Source: Colivivens sp963640465
Lineage (GTDB): Bacteria; Bacteroidota; Bacteroidia; Bacteroidales; Bacteroidaceae
Direction: 5' to 3'
Length of the DNA: 64,000 bases
Assembly (NCBI GenBank): GCA_963640465.1
Contig: CAVHYP010000002.1
Location: forward strand, 1-64,000
Shown: piece by piece, positions 18,337-26,576 of the stretch
Layout: the number at the start of each line of letters is the position of its first letter
Position numbering within the stretch: the first letter of the stretch is position 1
Position numbers and translations under genes: made by a program
Notes under the pieces: model-generated
What the model was told of the DNA's origin: nothing
Database searches by the model: none
What the model saw: the letters and a program-made list of their open reading frames with translations, nothing else

Positions 18337-20955
18337 TTATTTCCCCCTTATAATCTTCTTGATGTCGTTGAGTTTGTTCAGCGCCTCAAGGGGAGTGAGG
18401 CTGTTGACATCGAGATTGAGAATCTCATCACGCACCTGGCTGAGCACAGGGTCGTCCAGTTGGAAGAACGACAACTGATGGTTGCCGCTGTTAGCTATTG
18501 TTTCCGTTTGTGGACGGCTTATGCCATCGCCCGAGTTGTTCTTCTCCAGTTCTTTGAGTACCTGTTCCGCTCTACGTACAACACTTGGTACCATGCCTGC
18601 TATCTTAGCTACGTGAATACCGAAAGAGTGTTCGCTGCCGCCTGGCACGAGTTTGCGAAGGAATATCACTTTGCCGTCGGCTTCGCGTACGGACACATTG
18701 AAGTTCTTCACCCGTGTAAAGAGCCGCTCCATCTCGTTGAGTTCGTGATAATGCGTGGCAAACAATGTGCGGCTATGGGCACGCGCATTCTCGTGGATAT
18801 ATTCGATTATCGCCCATGCTATGGAAATTCCGTCGTAGGTACTTGTGCCTCGTCCGAGTTCGTCGAACAGAACCAATGACCGTGGCGACAGATTGTTGAT
18901 GATGCTACTTGCTTCGGTCATTTCAACCATGAAGGTACTCTCGCCCACAGATATGTTGTCGCTTGCTCCGACACGAGTAAATATCCTGTCGGTAATGCCG
19001 ATACGAGCACTGTCGGCTGGCACGAAACAACCTATCTGTGCCATTATGGTAATTAGGGCAGTTTGACGCAGTAGGGCAGATTTACCTGCCATGTTCGGAC
19101 CGGTTATGATGATAATCTGTTGACGTTCGGAGTCCAGATACAGGTCGTTGGCAATATATTGTTCTCCTATAGGCATCTGACGCTCGATCACCGGGTGGCG
19201 TCCCTGCTTGATGTCAATCACAAGACTGTCGTCCACTACTGGACATACATAACGGTATTCCTTGGCGCACAATGCAAATGAAAGAAGGCAGTCGAGCCGG
19301 GCAATCTTTGTGGAGTCGTTTTGCAGCGGTGTGATATATTCCATTGAGGCAGTTACCAGCTCGTTGAACAGACGTGTCTCAAGTGTCAGTATCTTCTCCT
19401 CTGCACCCAATATCTTCTCTTCGTATTCCTTCAGTTCCTGTGTGATATAGCGCTCGGCAGATACCAGTGTCTGTTTTCTTATCCAGTCAGCAGGCACATG
19501 GTCCTTGAATGTGTTGCGTACTTCCATGTAATAGCCGAACACGTTGTTATATCCTATCTTGAGACTTTGGATTCCTGTACGCTCAATCTCGCGTTGCTGC
19601 ATCTTGAGAAGATAGTCCTTGCCGGCATAGGCAATGTTGCGTAGTTCGTCAAGTTCCAGACTGACACCATCTGCAATTATTCCCCCTTTGTTTATCAGAT
19701 AGGGGGCATCCTCCCTAATCTCTTTCTCTATACGTTCACGCAGGGTTTCGCATAATTCGAGGGATTCTCCAATCTTGTGTATGGTTGCGTCACCTGATTC
19801 GAGACATAGCCGTTTGATTGGTATGATTGCCTGCAAAGACTGTTTCAATTGCAGGAAATCCCGCGGTGAGACTCTGCTTACCGCAATCTTACTTGCTATA
19901 CGCTCGATGTCACCCATCTTGTGGAGTTGCTCCTCAATGCTGTCACGGAAGTCGGTGTGGCGGAAGAAATACTCCACTACTTGCTGCCTTTCCCTTATCC
20001 TGTCAATGTCTTTCAGTGGGAATACTATCCATCGTCGCAGAAGACGTCCGCTCATCGGACTTATTGTCTTGTCAATCACATTGAGCAGGGATGTTCCGCC
20101 TTCGTTCATCGGTTCAAGCAACTCGAGGCTTCTGATTGTGAACTTGTCGAGGCGTACATACTTGCTTTCGTCTATCTGACTGATGGATCGTATGTGCCCT
20201 ATGTTGGTGTGCTGGGTCTGTTCAAGATAATGGAGGATTGCACCCGACGCTATGATTGCGTTCTTAAGATGGTCGATGCCGAATCCTTTCATGTTCTTCA
20301 CCCCAAAGTGATGGAGGACTTTATTGCGTGCCGTGTCATCGGCATAAACCCAGTCTGCAAGTGGGTATTTGTTGAGTTTTTGTCCGAACGATCGCTCAAA
20401 CATATCGCGCTTGCTTTCTTCGTACAGCACTTCTTTCGGATAGAAGTTGGTAAGGAGCTTGTCGATATAGTCCACAACTCCTTCGCCTACAAGAAACTCA
20501 CCTGTGGAGATATCCAGAAATGCGGCACCGCATGATGATTTGCCGAAGTGGACAGCAGCGAGGAAATTGTTCTCTTTGTTGTTGAGCACGTTGTCGTTCA
20601 TTGACACACCCGGTGTGACAATCTCCGTGATGCCGCGCTTTACGAGTTTCTTTGTGAGTTTCGGGTCTTCCAATTGGTCACAGATAGCCACTCGCTTGCC
20701 AGCCCTTATCAGTTTGGGCAGATACACATCGAGTGCATGGTAGGGGAATCCCGCCATGGCTGTGTTGGTGGACCGTTCGGTGCCGCCTGTGCCGCGTTTG
20801 GTCAGTGTGATGCCCAAGATGTCGGCTGCAACGGAAGCATCTTCGGCGTATGTCTCATAGAAGTCACCACAACGGAAAAGAATCAAGGCATCGGGATGCT
20901 TTGCCTTCAGGTCGTAGAACTGCTTCATCATTGGGGTTATCTCTTCCTTTGCCAT
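18337..20955 (-). CDS. mutS: DNA mismatch repair protein MutS
   Basis: 872 residues from the ATG at 20955, one base after the trmH-type stop (TGA-T-ATG), so translation is probably coupled; the longer in-frame TTG start is rejected. MutS recognises mispairs. The mismatch-binding Phe-x-Glu lies in GDFYETYAEDA (about 37-47). ATPase motifs: Walker A GPNMAGKSALLRQ, Walker B and signature region DELGRGTSTYDGISIAWA, and TLFATHYHELNEME. The C-terminal LTPLEALNKLNDIK resembles the dimerisation tail of MutS1. Full-length and apparently intact. Confidence 0.98.
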   Translation of the reverse strand: MAKEEITPMMKQFYDLKAKHPDALILFRCGDFYETYAEDASVAADILGITLTKRGTGGTERSTNTAMAGFPYHALDVYLPKLIRAGKRVAICDQLEDPKLTKKLVKRGITEIVTPGVSMNDNVLNNKENNFLAAVHFGKSSCGAAFLDISTGEFLVGEGVVDYIDKLLTNFYPKEVLYEESKRDMFERSFGQKLNKYPLADWVYADDTARNKVLHHFGVKNMKGFGIDHLKNAIIASGAILHYLEQTQHTNIGHIRSISQIDESKYVRLDKFTIRSLELLEPMNEGGTSLLNVIDKTISPMSGRLLRRWIVFPLKDIDRIRERQQVVEYFFRHTDFRDSIEEQLHKMGDIERIASKIAVSRVSPRDFLQLKQSLQAIIPIKRLCLESGDATIHKIGESLELCETLRERIEKEIREDAPYLINKGGIIADGVSLELDELRNIAYAGKDYLLKMQQREIERTGIQSLKIGYNNVFGYYMEVRNTFKDHVPADWIRKQTLVSAERYITQELKEYEEKILGAEEKILTLETRLFNELVTASMEYITPLQNDSTKIARLDCLLSFALCAKEYRYVCPVVDDSLVIDIKQGRHPVIERQMPIGEQYIANDLYLDSERQQIIIITGPNMAGKSALLRQTALITIMAQIGCFVPADSARIGITDRIFTRVGASDNISVGESTFMVEMTEASSIINNLSPRSLVLFDELGRGTSTYDGISIAWAIIEYIHENARAHSRTLFATHYHELNEMERLFTRVKNFNVSVREADGKVIFLRKLVPGGSEHSFGIHVAKIAGMVPSVVRRAEQVLKELEKNNSGDGISRPQTETIANSGNHQLSFFQLDDPVLSQVRDEILNLDVNSLTPLEALNKLNDIKKIIRGK

Positions 20956-20956
20956 A

Positions 20957-21493
20957 TCAGAATATGTTTTTAAGATCGTCAAAGAACTTCCACATGACTA
21001 TTCCTGCCGCTGTGCTAACGTTCAGTGAATGTTTGGTTCCGTATTGAGGAATCTCTATGCATCCGTCACACATGTCAACCACCTCTTGTTTTACTCCTTT
21101 TACTTCGTTACCGAGTACTATTGCATACTTCTTGTTTGTATCCACATCGAAATCCTGCAACATGGTGCTGCCCTCCACCTGCTCTATGGCGATGACTTCA
21201 TATCCATCTGCTTTCAGCCGGTTCAGTGCTTCGACTGTGTCCTTCACGTGGGTCCATTCCACTGAATCCTCTGCTCCGAGGGCTGTCTTGTGGATTTCCT
21301 GGTGGGGCGGACATGCTGTTATCCCGCAAAGGTATATTGATTCAATACGGAAGGCATCTGCAGTGCGGAACACGCTTCCCACATTATACATGCTACGTAC
21401 ATCATCGAGGACGACTGCCAGAGGGATTTTCCTGCTCTTCTTGAAGTCGTCTACCGTGATGCGGTTCATCTCGATTACGTTCAGTTTCCTCAT
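20957..21493 (-). CDS. SpoU/TrmH-family RNA 2'-O-methyltransferase
   Basis: 178 residues, a single SPOUT domain without the N-terminal substrate domain. The three knot motifs are visible: NVGSVFRTADAF (motif 1 with the catalytic-type Arg), AIVLGNEVKGV (motif 2) and IPQYGTKHSLNVSTAAGI (motif 3). It would methylate a ribose 2'-OH in tRNA or rRNA using S-adenosylmethionine; the target is not deducible. It starts 13 bases after the permease fusion and ends one base before mutS. Confidence 0.9.
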   Translation of the reverse strand: MRKLNVIEMNRITVDDFKKSRKIPLAVVLDDVRSMYNVGSVFRTADAFRIESIYLCGITACPPHQEIHKTALGAEDSVEWTHVKDTVEALNRLKADGYEVIAIEQVEGSTMLQDFDVDTNKKYAIVLGNEVKGVKQEVVDMCDGCIEIPQYGTKHSLNVSTAAGIVMWKFFDDLKNIF

Positions 21494-21506
21494 CTCTTTT
21501 ACTCCT

Positions 21507-23741
21507 TCATTGTGCCTTGTCGGCAGACTTTACCAATTCATTCAGCTTTTTGCGCAGTTCGTTCATGGTTTCTCCCCGTGCCACAATCTTATGTTGCCTG
21601 TCGATAAGCAGGTAAGTGGGTACTGATGTCACTCCCAACTGTGTGACTGTCGGTGAATTCCATGCGTATCCGTCGCAGCAATGGTCGCATGCTACGGAAT
21701 CTTCACGGATGAAATCCTCCCATCTGTAGATTTCTGTGTCAACGGAGAAGGAAATGAACTTGACTCCTTTGTCATTGAACTGCTTGGAGAGGTTGGATAG
21801 TTCTGCAATGTAGTTATATTGGTTCGGCATCCATGATGCCCAGTAAATCATCGCTGTATAGTCTGCCTTGATGTTGTGCAGGCTGATGTTATGCTTGCTC
21901 TTTGACGTCAGTTTCAGGTCGGGCACCTTTTTCCCTACTTGTCCACTCTCGATGGATTTGAGCCGGTTATTTATGGTCATGATGAATCCCTTGTCCGGGT
22001 TCTGCTTCTTGAGCAGCTTGACAATATCCTTTAGCTTGTTCAGTGGGGTAGTGTCGTCTTGCACAAAGTAACGCTCGAAGAGGTAGATGGCTACCGGTGA
22101 TGCTGCATTGTCGGTGATGTACTGACGCGCTTCGTCCTGAATTTCCTTGTTGGTCATTTTCTTTGTGTCTTCACGGAACTTGTTCATCAGTTCGTTTGCC
22201 TCGTTGCCTTCCACATGGTAGTTCTTCAGGTCGTTGGCTGATGCCGTGTACTTGATGTCATCGCCTCCGCTGACGAATATTACTTGTTCGAGGGCATTGG
22301 GGAAGACGAGAACATAAGGCGTTATTTCCTTCACTGCGCCTCCGTATGCAAATTCTCCTTTCTCAATGTAGATGGTGTCAAGACGTGCTGTCTCATCGTT
22401 GAGATTATAGATGAGGAGTTGTCCGGACGGCATGCCGTCGAACTGTCCTCGGATGCGGAACTGACTGTCGTTGGAACTGCATGAGAAGAACATAAACACG
22501 AGCAGGAACGCCAGCATGGATGTGTATTTTCTGCTGAGTTGGCGTACTGGATACCATACGGACAACCAGCCTACGATGATAACCGTAGCCAGAATCAGTA
22601 TGATGTCGGATGTATGTACGCTGACGGGGTAGGCGTCGATTATGTAACTGCCGGCAGACTGTCCGAACTTTATGATGCCGTAGTGCTGTTGCAACAGGCA
22701 CAAGGCAAGTCCCAGCAATACACCTGCTATGGCTCCTATCAGAGATATTATGCGCCCTTCCATCATGAAGACGCCTGTTATCTGACGTTCTGTGGCTCCC
22801 AGGTTCCTTAGGACTATGATGTCGTTCTTCTTGTCGATGATGAGCATTGAGATTGATCCGATGATGTTGAAGCACGCAATCAGCAATATGAACGTGAGGA
22901 AGATGTAGGAAATCAGTTTCTCAATCTTCATTATCTTGAATGTGTCCTCCTGCTGCTCGTAGCGGTCCATTACGCGGTATTTGTCGCCAAGCTGTTTCTT
23001 GAATTCCTTTTTCGCCTCGCTGACATCGGTTCCGGGTTTCAACTTCAGCTCGATTGACGATACTTTGTCCTTGCGCTCAAACAGGTTGCGTGCAAAGCGC
23101 AGGGATGTGAGCACATAGTTTGAGTCGTATTTCTGTTGTTTCACGCAGAAAGCGACATTGGGGGAGTAGAGTTCATCGGTATTGAAACTCTCGCTCGGGT
23201 CATTCATGTCAATCTGTTCCCCTCCCCGAGGAGCATATACCTGTATCGGTGTGGCAAATGCGACATCGGCCCCAAGGCTGCTCAGAATGTTGATTCCGAA
23301 GATGCCGTATTCGATTACGTCTGCATGCAACTCATAGTCGCCGTCGCCGAATTTTATCCGGTCGAAATTGATGAGTTGCTGGAAATTGTCGTCCACACCC
23401 TTCACCGTGACCATCATCTGCCGGTTGTTTGCCGTAATCAGTGCATTGTCTTGCAATACCTCCGAGTAGACTGCAATCAGCTTGTTTTTCTTCAGCGTTG
23501 CCAGTTCCTTGCTTTCCGCATCCATGAACTTGCCTTCAGCTGCAACGACCTTCAGTTGTGGGTCGAATGCAGTGAAGAGGTTGGCCACCATGTCCTGGAA
23601 ACCATTGAAGACGGACAATATGCAGACCAGTGCGGCTGTAGCTATTGCTATTCCGCATACTGATATGCAACTTATCACATTGATTACGTGGTGGGATTTC
23701 TTCGTAATCAGATATCTCTTGGCTATATATAGAGAGAACAA
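21507..23741 (-). CDS. LolC/E-type ABC permease fused in frame to a thioredoxin-like lipoprotein
   Basis: 744 residues in one open frame. Residues 1 to about 406 are a complete FtsX/MacB-type permease: N-terminal helix (about 22-45), periplasmic domain, then three helices (about 277-300, 325-350, 376-398), ending VWYPVRQLSRKYTS. Met409 then begins what looks like a separate lipoprotein signal (MLAFLLVFMFFSC, Cys421), followed by a DUF4369-like beta domain and a TlpA-like thioredoxin fold (about 610-740). In the thioredoxin part the usual WCxxC is replaced by WASWMPNQ, so it cannot do standard dithiol chemistry; a nearby CDHCC is present and the cis-proline element TSVPTYLLID is kept. An internal start at 22517 could give the lipoprotein alone. 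Either a true fusion or loss of the permease stop. Confidence 0.85.
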   Translation of the reverse strand: MFSLYIAKRYLITKKSHHVINVISCISVCGIAIATAALVCILSVFNGFQDMVANLFTAFDPQLKVVAAEGKFMDAESKELATLKKNKLIAVYSEVLQDNALITANNRQMMVTVKGVDDNFQQLINFDRIKFGDGDYELHADVIEYGIFGINILSSLGADVAFATPIQVYAPRGGEQIDMNDPSESFNTDELYSPNVAFCVKQQKYDSNYVLTSLRFARNLFERKDKVSSIELKLKPGTDVSEAKKEFKKQLGDKYRVMDRYEQQEDTFKIMKIEKLISYIFLTFILLIACFNIIGSISMLIIDKKNDIIVLRNLGATERQITGVFMMEGRIISLIGAIAGVLLGLALCLLQQHYGIIKFGQSAGSYIIDAYPVSVHTSDIILILATVIIVGWLSVWYPVRQLSRKYTSMLAFLLVFMFFSCSSNDSQFRIRGQFDGMPSGQLLIYNLNDETARLDTIYIEKGEFAYGGAVKEITPYVLVFPNALEQVIFVSGGDDIKYTASANDLKNYHVEGNEANELMNKFREDTKKMTNKEIQDEARQYITDNAASPVAIYLFERYFVQDDTTPLNKLKDIVKLLKKQNPDKGFIMTINNRLKSIESGQVGKKVPDLKLTSKSKHNISLHNIKADYTAMIYWASWMPNQYNYIAELSNLSKQFNDKGVKFISFSVDTEIYRWEDFIREDSVACDHCCDGYAWNSPTVTQLGVTSVPTYLLIDRQHKIVARGETMNELRKKLNELVKSADKAQ

Positions 23742-23742
23742 C

Positions 23743-24081
23743 TTATTCCTTTTTTAGCAGTTTGTCAATGTTTTCTATGTAGTCGAGTGAGTCGTCGATG
23801 AAGAACCTGAGTTCCGGGATGATACGCAGTTGGTGACGTTCCAGGTTTCCCAGTTCGTAGCGTATCTGAGCCGCATTGGCATTGATGTTGTCCAGCAGTT
23901 CCTGTGCCTGTGAAGAAGGATAGATGCTGAGATATGCCTTTGCAATACTGAGGTCAGGACTTATCCTTACCACACTGACTGATATGAGCACTCCTTTCAT
24001 CTTGCGTGTCTGTGCAAGGAAGATGTTGCTTAGGTCTTTTTGGATCAAGCGTGCTATTTTGTTATGTCTCGTATTTTCCAT
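23743..24081 (-). CDS. rbfA: Ribosome-binding factor A
   Basis: 112 residues, normal length. RbfA binds the 30S subunit during late 16S rRNA maturation. The KH-like fold is recognisable from the N-terminal RHNKIARLIQKDLSNIFL, the central VRISPDLSIAKAYLSIYP and the ending RIIPELRFFIDDSLDYIENID (the family's P-x-L-x-F-x-x-D-x-S motif). It lies ten bases after the O-methyltransferase and one base before the permease fusion. Confidence 0.95.
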   Translation of the reverse strand: MENTRHNKIARLIQKDLSNIFLAQTRKMKGVLISVSVVRISPDLSIAKAYLSIYPSSQAQELLDNINANAAQIRYELGNLERHQLRIIPELRFFIDDSLDYIENIDKLLKKE

Positions 24082-24091
24082 ATTTGTTCTG

Positions 24092-24721
24092 TTATTGTTT
24101 TAGTTTTATTATTGTCAATCCGTCTCTGATTGGGATGATTACTTTCTCTACTCTGGAATCTTGTGCAATGTAGTCGTTGAATTCCATTATGCCGTGCGTC
24201 TGTTCGTTGCTGACTGGCGGAGTTTCCAACACATGTCCGTCCCACAGAGTGTTGTCGGCAAAGATGTATCCGCCTGGGTTCATGTATTCGAACACCATCT
24301 TGTAGTAATCGAGGTATGTCCGCTTGTTGCCGTCGATGAATGCCATGTCGTATCTTATGTCCAGACTTGGAACCACTTGCATTGCATCGCCTATATAGAA
24401 CCGTACTTTGTCAGCCCAGGGCGACTGTTCAATCCAGGGACGGGTGAAGTCCTCCAGTTCGTCGAAGATTTCTATGGTGTGTACCATGCCGCCTTCTTTC
24501 AGTCCCTCTGCCATGCACAGGGCAGAATATCCGCTGAATGTTCCGATCTCCAATATGTTTGTCGGACGTATCATCTCGACAAACATCTTCAGCAGTCTGC
24601 CTTGCGTATGTCCGCTTGCCATCCTTCCATAGAGCAGTTTGCTCTGTGTGGCGCGGTAGAGCCGGTGGAGATAGTCTCCTTCCGCATCGATGTGGTCTTC
24701 TATGTATTCCTCGATTGTCAT
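24092..24721 (-). CDS. Class I SAM-dependent O-methyltransferase
   Basis: 209 residues, the caffeoyl-CoA/catechol O-methyltransferase type (YrrM/TrmR-like). SAM-binding motif I is LEIGTFSGYSALCMAEGL (about 57-74), followed by TIEIFDELEDF, and the metal-binding region YDMAFIDGNKRTYLDYY then ADNTLWDGHV. Some family members (TrmR) methylate 5-hydroxyuridine in tRNA; others act on small catechols. Its position between aroQ and rbfA, in the same run as a U32 gene whose family makes hydroxyuridine, makes a TrmR-like role tempting but unproved. The start overlaps the aroQ stop by four bases (ATGA). Confidence 0.88.
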   Translation of the reverse strand: MTIEEYIEDHIDAEGDYLHRLYRATQSKLLYGRMASGHTQGRLLKMFVEMIRPTNILEIGTFSGYSALCMAEGLKEGGMVHTIEIFDELEDFTRPWIEQSPWADKVRFYIGDAMQVVPSLDIRYDMAFIDGNKRTYLDYYKMVFEYMNPGGYIFADNTLWDGHVLETPPVSNEQTHGIMEFNDYIAQDSRVEKVIIPIRDGLTIIKLKQ

Positions 24722-25137
24722 CCTATGAGTGCTTCAATAGCCAGTCGGTAGGAGTTGAGTCCAAACCCGATTATTGTACCTTTGCATGCGGGACCAATCA
24801 TGGATGTGTGGCGGAATGATTCGCGCTGCATCACGTTTGATATGTGTACTTCCACTACTGGGGTGGTCACTGCCCTGATTGCATCCTGCAAGGCAATGCT
24901 GGTGTGGGTGTATGCTCCTGCATTGAACACAATGCCGTCCCAACTGAATCCAACTTCGTGTATCTTGTTTATCAATTCACCTTCGCAATTGGATTGGTAG
25001 TAACTGAGTTCCACCTTGTCTTTATACATCTCAACAAGCTGTTTGTAATATTCGTCAATGCTCTGTGCCCCATATATCCCAGGCTCGCGTTTGCCTATTA
25101 GATTTATGTTGGGACCATTCAAAATCAAGATTTTCAT
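24718..25137 (-). CDS. aroQ: Type II 3-dehydroquinate dehydratase
   Basis: 139 residues from the ATG at 25137 (MKILILNGPNINLIGKREP). It dehydrates 3-dehydroquinate in the shikimate pathway. Visible: the N-terminal NGPNLN-type motif, the flexible-loop residues REPGIYG with catalytic Tyr, YYQSNCEGELINKIHE, FNAGAYTHTS with the conserved Asn, and VEVHISNVMQRESFRHTS with catalytic His. The ATG at 25158 is rejected because it lies three bases from the promoter box. First gene of the seven-gene minus strand run. Confidence 0.97.
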   Translation of the reverse strand: MKILILNGPNINLIGKREPGIYGAQSIDEYYKQLVEMYKDKVELSYYQSNCEGELINKIHEVGFSWDGIVFNAGAYTHTSIALQDAIRAVTTPVVEVHISNVMQRESFRHTSMIGPACKGTIIGFGLNSYRLAIEALIG

Positions 25138-25160
25138 TTTCTGTTCTATTTCATTCATTG

Positions 25161-25168
25161 CAAAGGTA
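25161..25168 (-). promoter_or_regulatory. -7 box for the aroQ operon
   Basis: Minus strand TACCTTTG 23 bases before the aroQ ATG at 25137; it excludes the earlier ATG at 25158. It lies back to back with the xerD promoter. Confidence 0.65.
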
Positions 25169-25210
25169 CAAAAAAATGCCCAATGACGATGATGAACACA
25201 TAATTATTTG

Positions 25211-25218
25211 TAATTTTG
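25211..25218 (+). promoter_or_regulatory. -7 box for xerD
   Basis: Plus strand TAATTTTG, 10 bases before the first in-frame ATG at 25229 and 22 bases before the ATG at 25241. The short distance favours a later ATG as the real start. Confidence 0.5.
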
Positions 25219-25228
25219 CAGCCTTACA

Positions 25229-26161
25229 ATGATGTATATGATGGAAGATAAAGACATTCAAGCCATATTGAGAAGGTATAACCAGTATCTGAAACTGGAG
25301 AAGTCGTTCTCTCCGAATACTGTTGAGGCTTACAAGAGGGACCTCGACAAATTCCTTGATTTCATAAGGGAGGAAAACTTGAGTCCGTTTGATGTGCAGC
25401 TGACGGACTTCCAGTCGTTCTCCTCCAGTCTTTATGCCATCGACATCCATCCCACATCCATCTACCGCATTCTCATGGGGGTGAAAAGTTTTTACCGTTT
25501 CCTTGTGATGAGCGGCGAACTGGACACAGACCCGATGGAACTGCTGGATTATCCGAAGAAACCGCAACACTTGCCCGATGTGCTTTCGGTGGAGGAGGTG
25601 GACTTGATTGAATCGTGCATCGACTTGTCGCAGACTGAGGGACAACGGAACAAGACGATTATTGAGACCCTGTTCAGTTGTGGATTGCGGGTCAGCGAAC
25701 TGTGTAACCTGAAACTGTCGGATCTTTTCCTTGACGAGGAATTCATACGTGTCACTGGCAAGGGATCGAAACAGCGGCTGGTGCCGATATCACCGAAGGC
25801 GATAAAGGAACTTCGACTCTATTTCATCGATCGCAATGCTGTCTGTGTGAAGGATGGGTACGAGGATTATGTGTTTGTCAGTAAGGCGAGGAAGAAAAAC
25901 CTGTCGAGAATCATGGTTTTTCATTTGGTGAAGGAACTGGTGGAAAAGGCAGGTATAAAGAAAACGGTTAGTCCCCATACGTTCCGCCATAGTTTTGCCA
26001 CTAGTCTGCTTGAGGGCGGTGCCAACCTAAGGGCGATACAAGCCATGCTTGGCCATGAATCCATTTCGACCACTGAAATGTATATGCATATCGACACTTC
26101 GCATCTGAGAGAAGAGTTGCTTACCCACCATCCCCGTTACATAAGAGATTTGGAAAGGTAA
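25229..26161 (+). CDS. xerD: Site-specific tyrosine recombinase XerD
   Basis: 310 residues at most; four ATGs lie within the first five codons and the one at 25241 (MEDKDIQ) fits the promoter best. Xer recombinases resolve chromosome dimers at dif. N-terminal SAM-like core-binding domain (about 8-95) and C-terminal catalytic domain with the full set: Arg154 (CGLRVSEL), Lys in GKGSKQR, His250-x-x-Arg253 (HTFRHSF), His276 (LGHESIS) and nucleophile Tyr285 (TEMYMH). No mobile element borders are seen, so this is the housekeeping enzyme. A 42-bp tandem array starts 19 bases after the stop. Confidence 0.94.
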   Translation: MMYMMEDKDIQAILRRYNQYLKLEKSFSPNTVEAYKRDLDKFLDFIREENLSPFDVQLTDFQSFSSSLYAIDIHPTSIYRILMGVKSFYRFLVMSGELDTDPMELLDYPKKPQHLPDVLSVEEVDLIESCIDLSQTEGQRNKTIIETLFSCGLRVSELCNLKLSDLFLDEEFIRVTGKGSKQRLVPISPKAIKELRLYFIDRNAVCVKDGYEDYVFVSKARKKNLSRIMVFHLVKELVEKAGIKKTVSPHTFRHSFATSLLEGGANLRAIQAMLGHESISTTEMYMHIDTSHLREELLTHHPRYIRDLER

Positions 26162-26179
26162 TCGTTTGTAAAAGCGGAT

Positions 26180-26425
26180 GAAGGCTCTGATTGCGATCAA
26201 CGGCATGCTTTTGTTCGCCGTGAAGGCTCTGATTGCGATCAACGGCATGTTTTCGTCCGCCGTGAAGGCTCTGATTGCGATCAACGGCATGTTTTCGTCT
26301 GCCGTGAAGGCTCTGATTGCGATCAACGGCATGTTTTCGTCCGCCGTGAAGGTTCTGATTGCGATCAACGGCATGTTTTCGTCTGCCGTGAAGGTGTTGA
26401 TTGCACGCAAAACCTTCCCGTGAGC
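26180..26425 (+). repeat. 42-bp tandem array downstream of xerD
   Basis: GAAGGCTCTGATTGCGATCA or close variants start at 26180, 26222, 26264, 26306, 26348 and 26390, exactly 42 bases apart. Five units are complete; the sixth decays after about 20 bases. Differences are single bases (TCC/TCT, GCT/GTT). A further decayed copy is recognisable at about 26472-26510. Because 42 is a multiple of three, both strands stay open across the array (14-residue repeats such as VKALIAINGMFSSA); neither product is convincing as a protein. Confidence 0.9.
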
Positions 26426-26515
26426 AGAGGAAAAGGCTTTGCAAACTTGCAAGACCTGTTTTTCAGTCCGGATGAAGGTTTCGCACGTAAACAATGGCAT
26501 TTCCCAAAACAAAAA

Positions 26516-26552
26516 AACTCTCCACCATCAGACCATGCTGTGGTGGAGAGTT
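26516..26552 (-). terminator. Rho-independent terminator of the GH30-GH43 gene
   Basis: Twelve-base arms AACTCTCCACCA (26516-26527) and TGGTGGAGAGTT (26541-26552). On the minus strand the hairpin is followed by a run of seven T, so it ends the minus transcript 25 bases after the stop at 26577. Confidence 0.85.
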
Positions 26553-26576
26553 GAAGGATTGAGTTTTTTTGCTCTG

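Noticed and set aside
25141..25158. Upstream ATG of aroQ at 25158
   Set aside because: It lies three bases after the TACCTTTG box, before any likely transcript start.
25229..26161. Integrase of a mobile element
   Set aside because: Sequence and context fit housekeeping XerD; no attachment sites, tRNA target or mobilisation genes were seen.
26180..26425. CRISPR-like array after xerD
   Set aside because: Units are contiguous 42-base repeats without unique spacers, and there are no cas genes.
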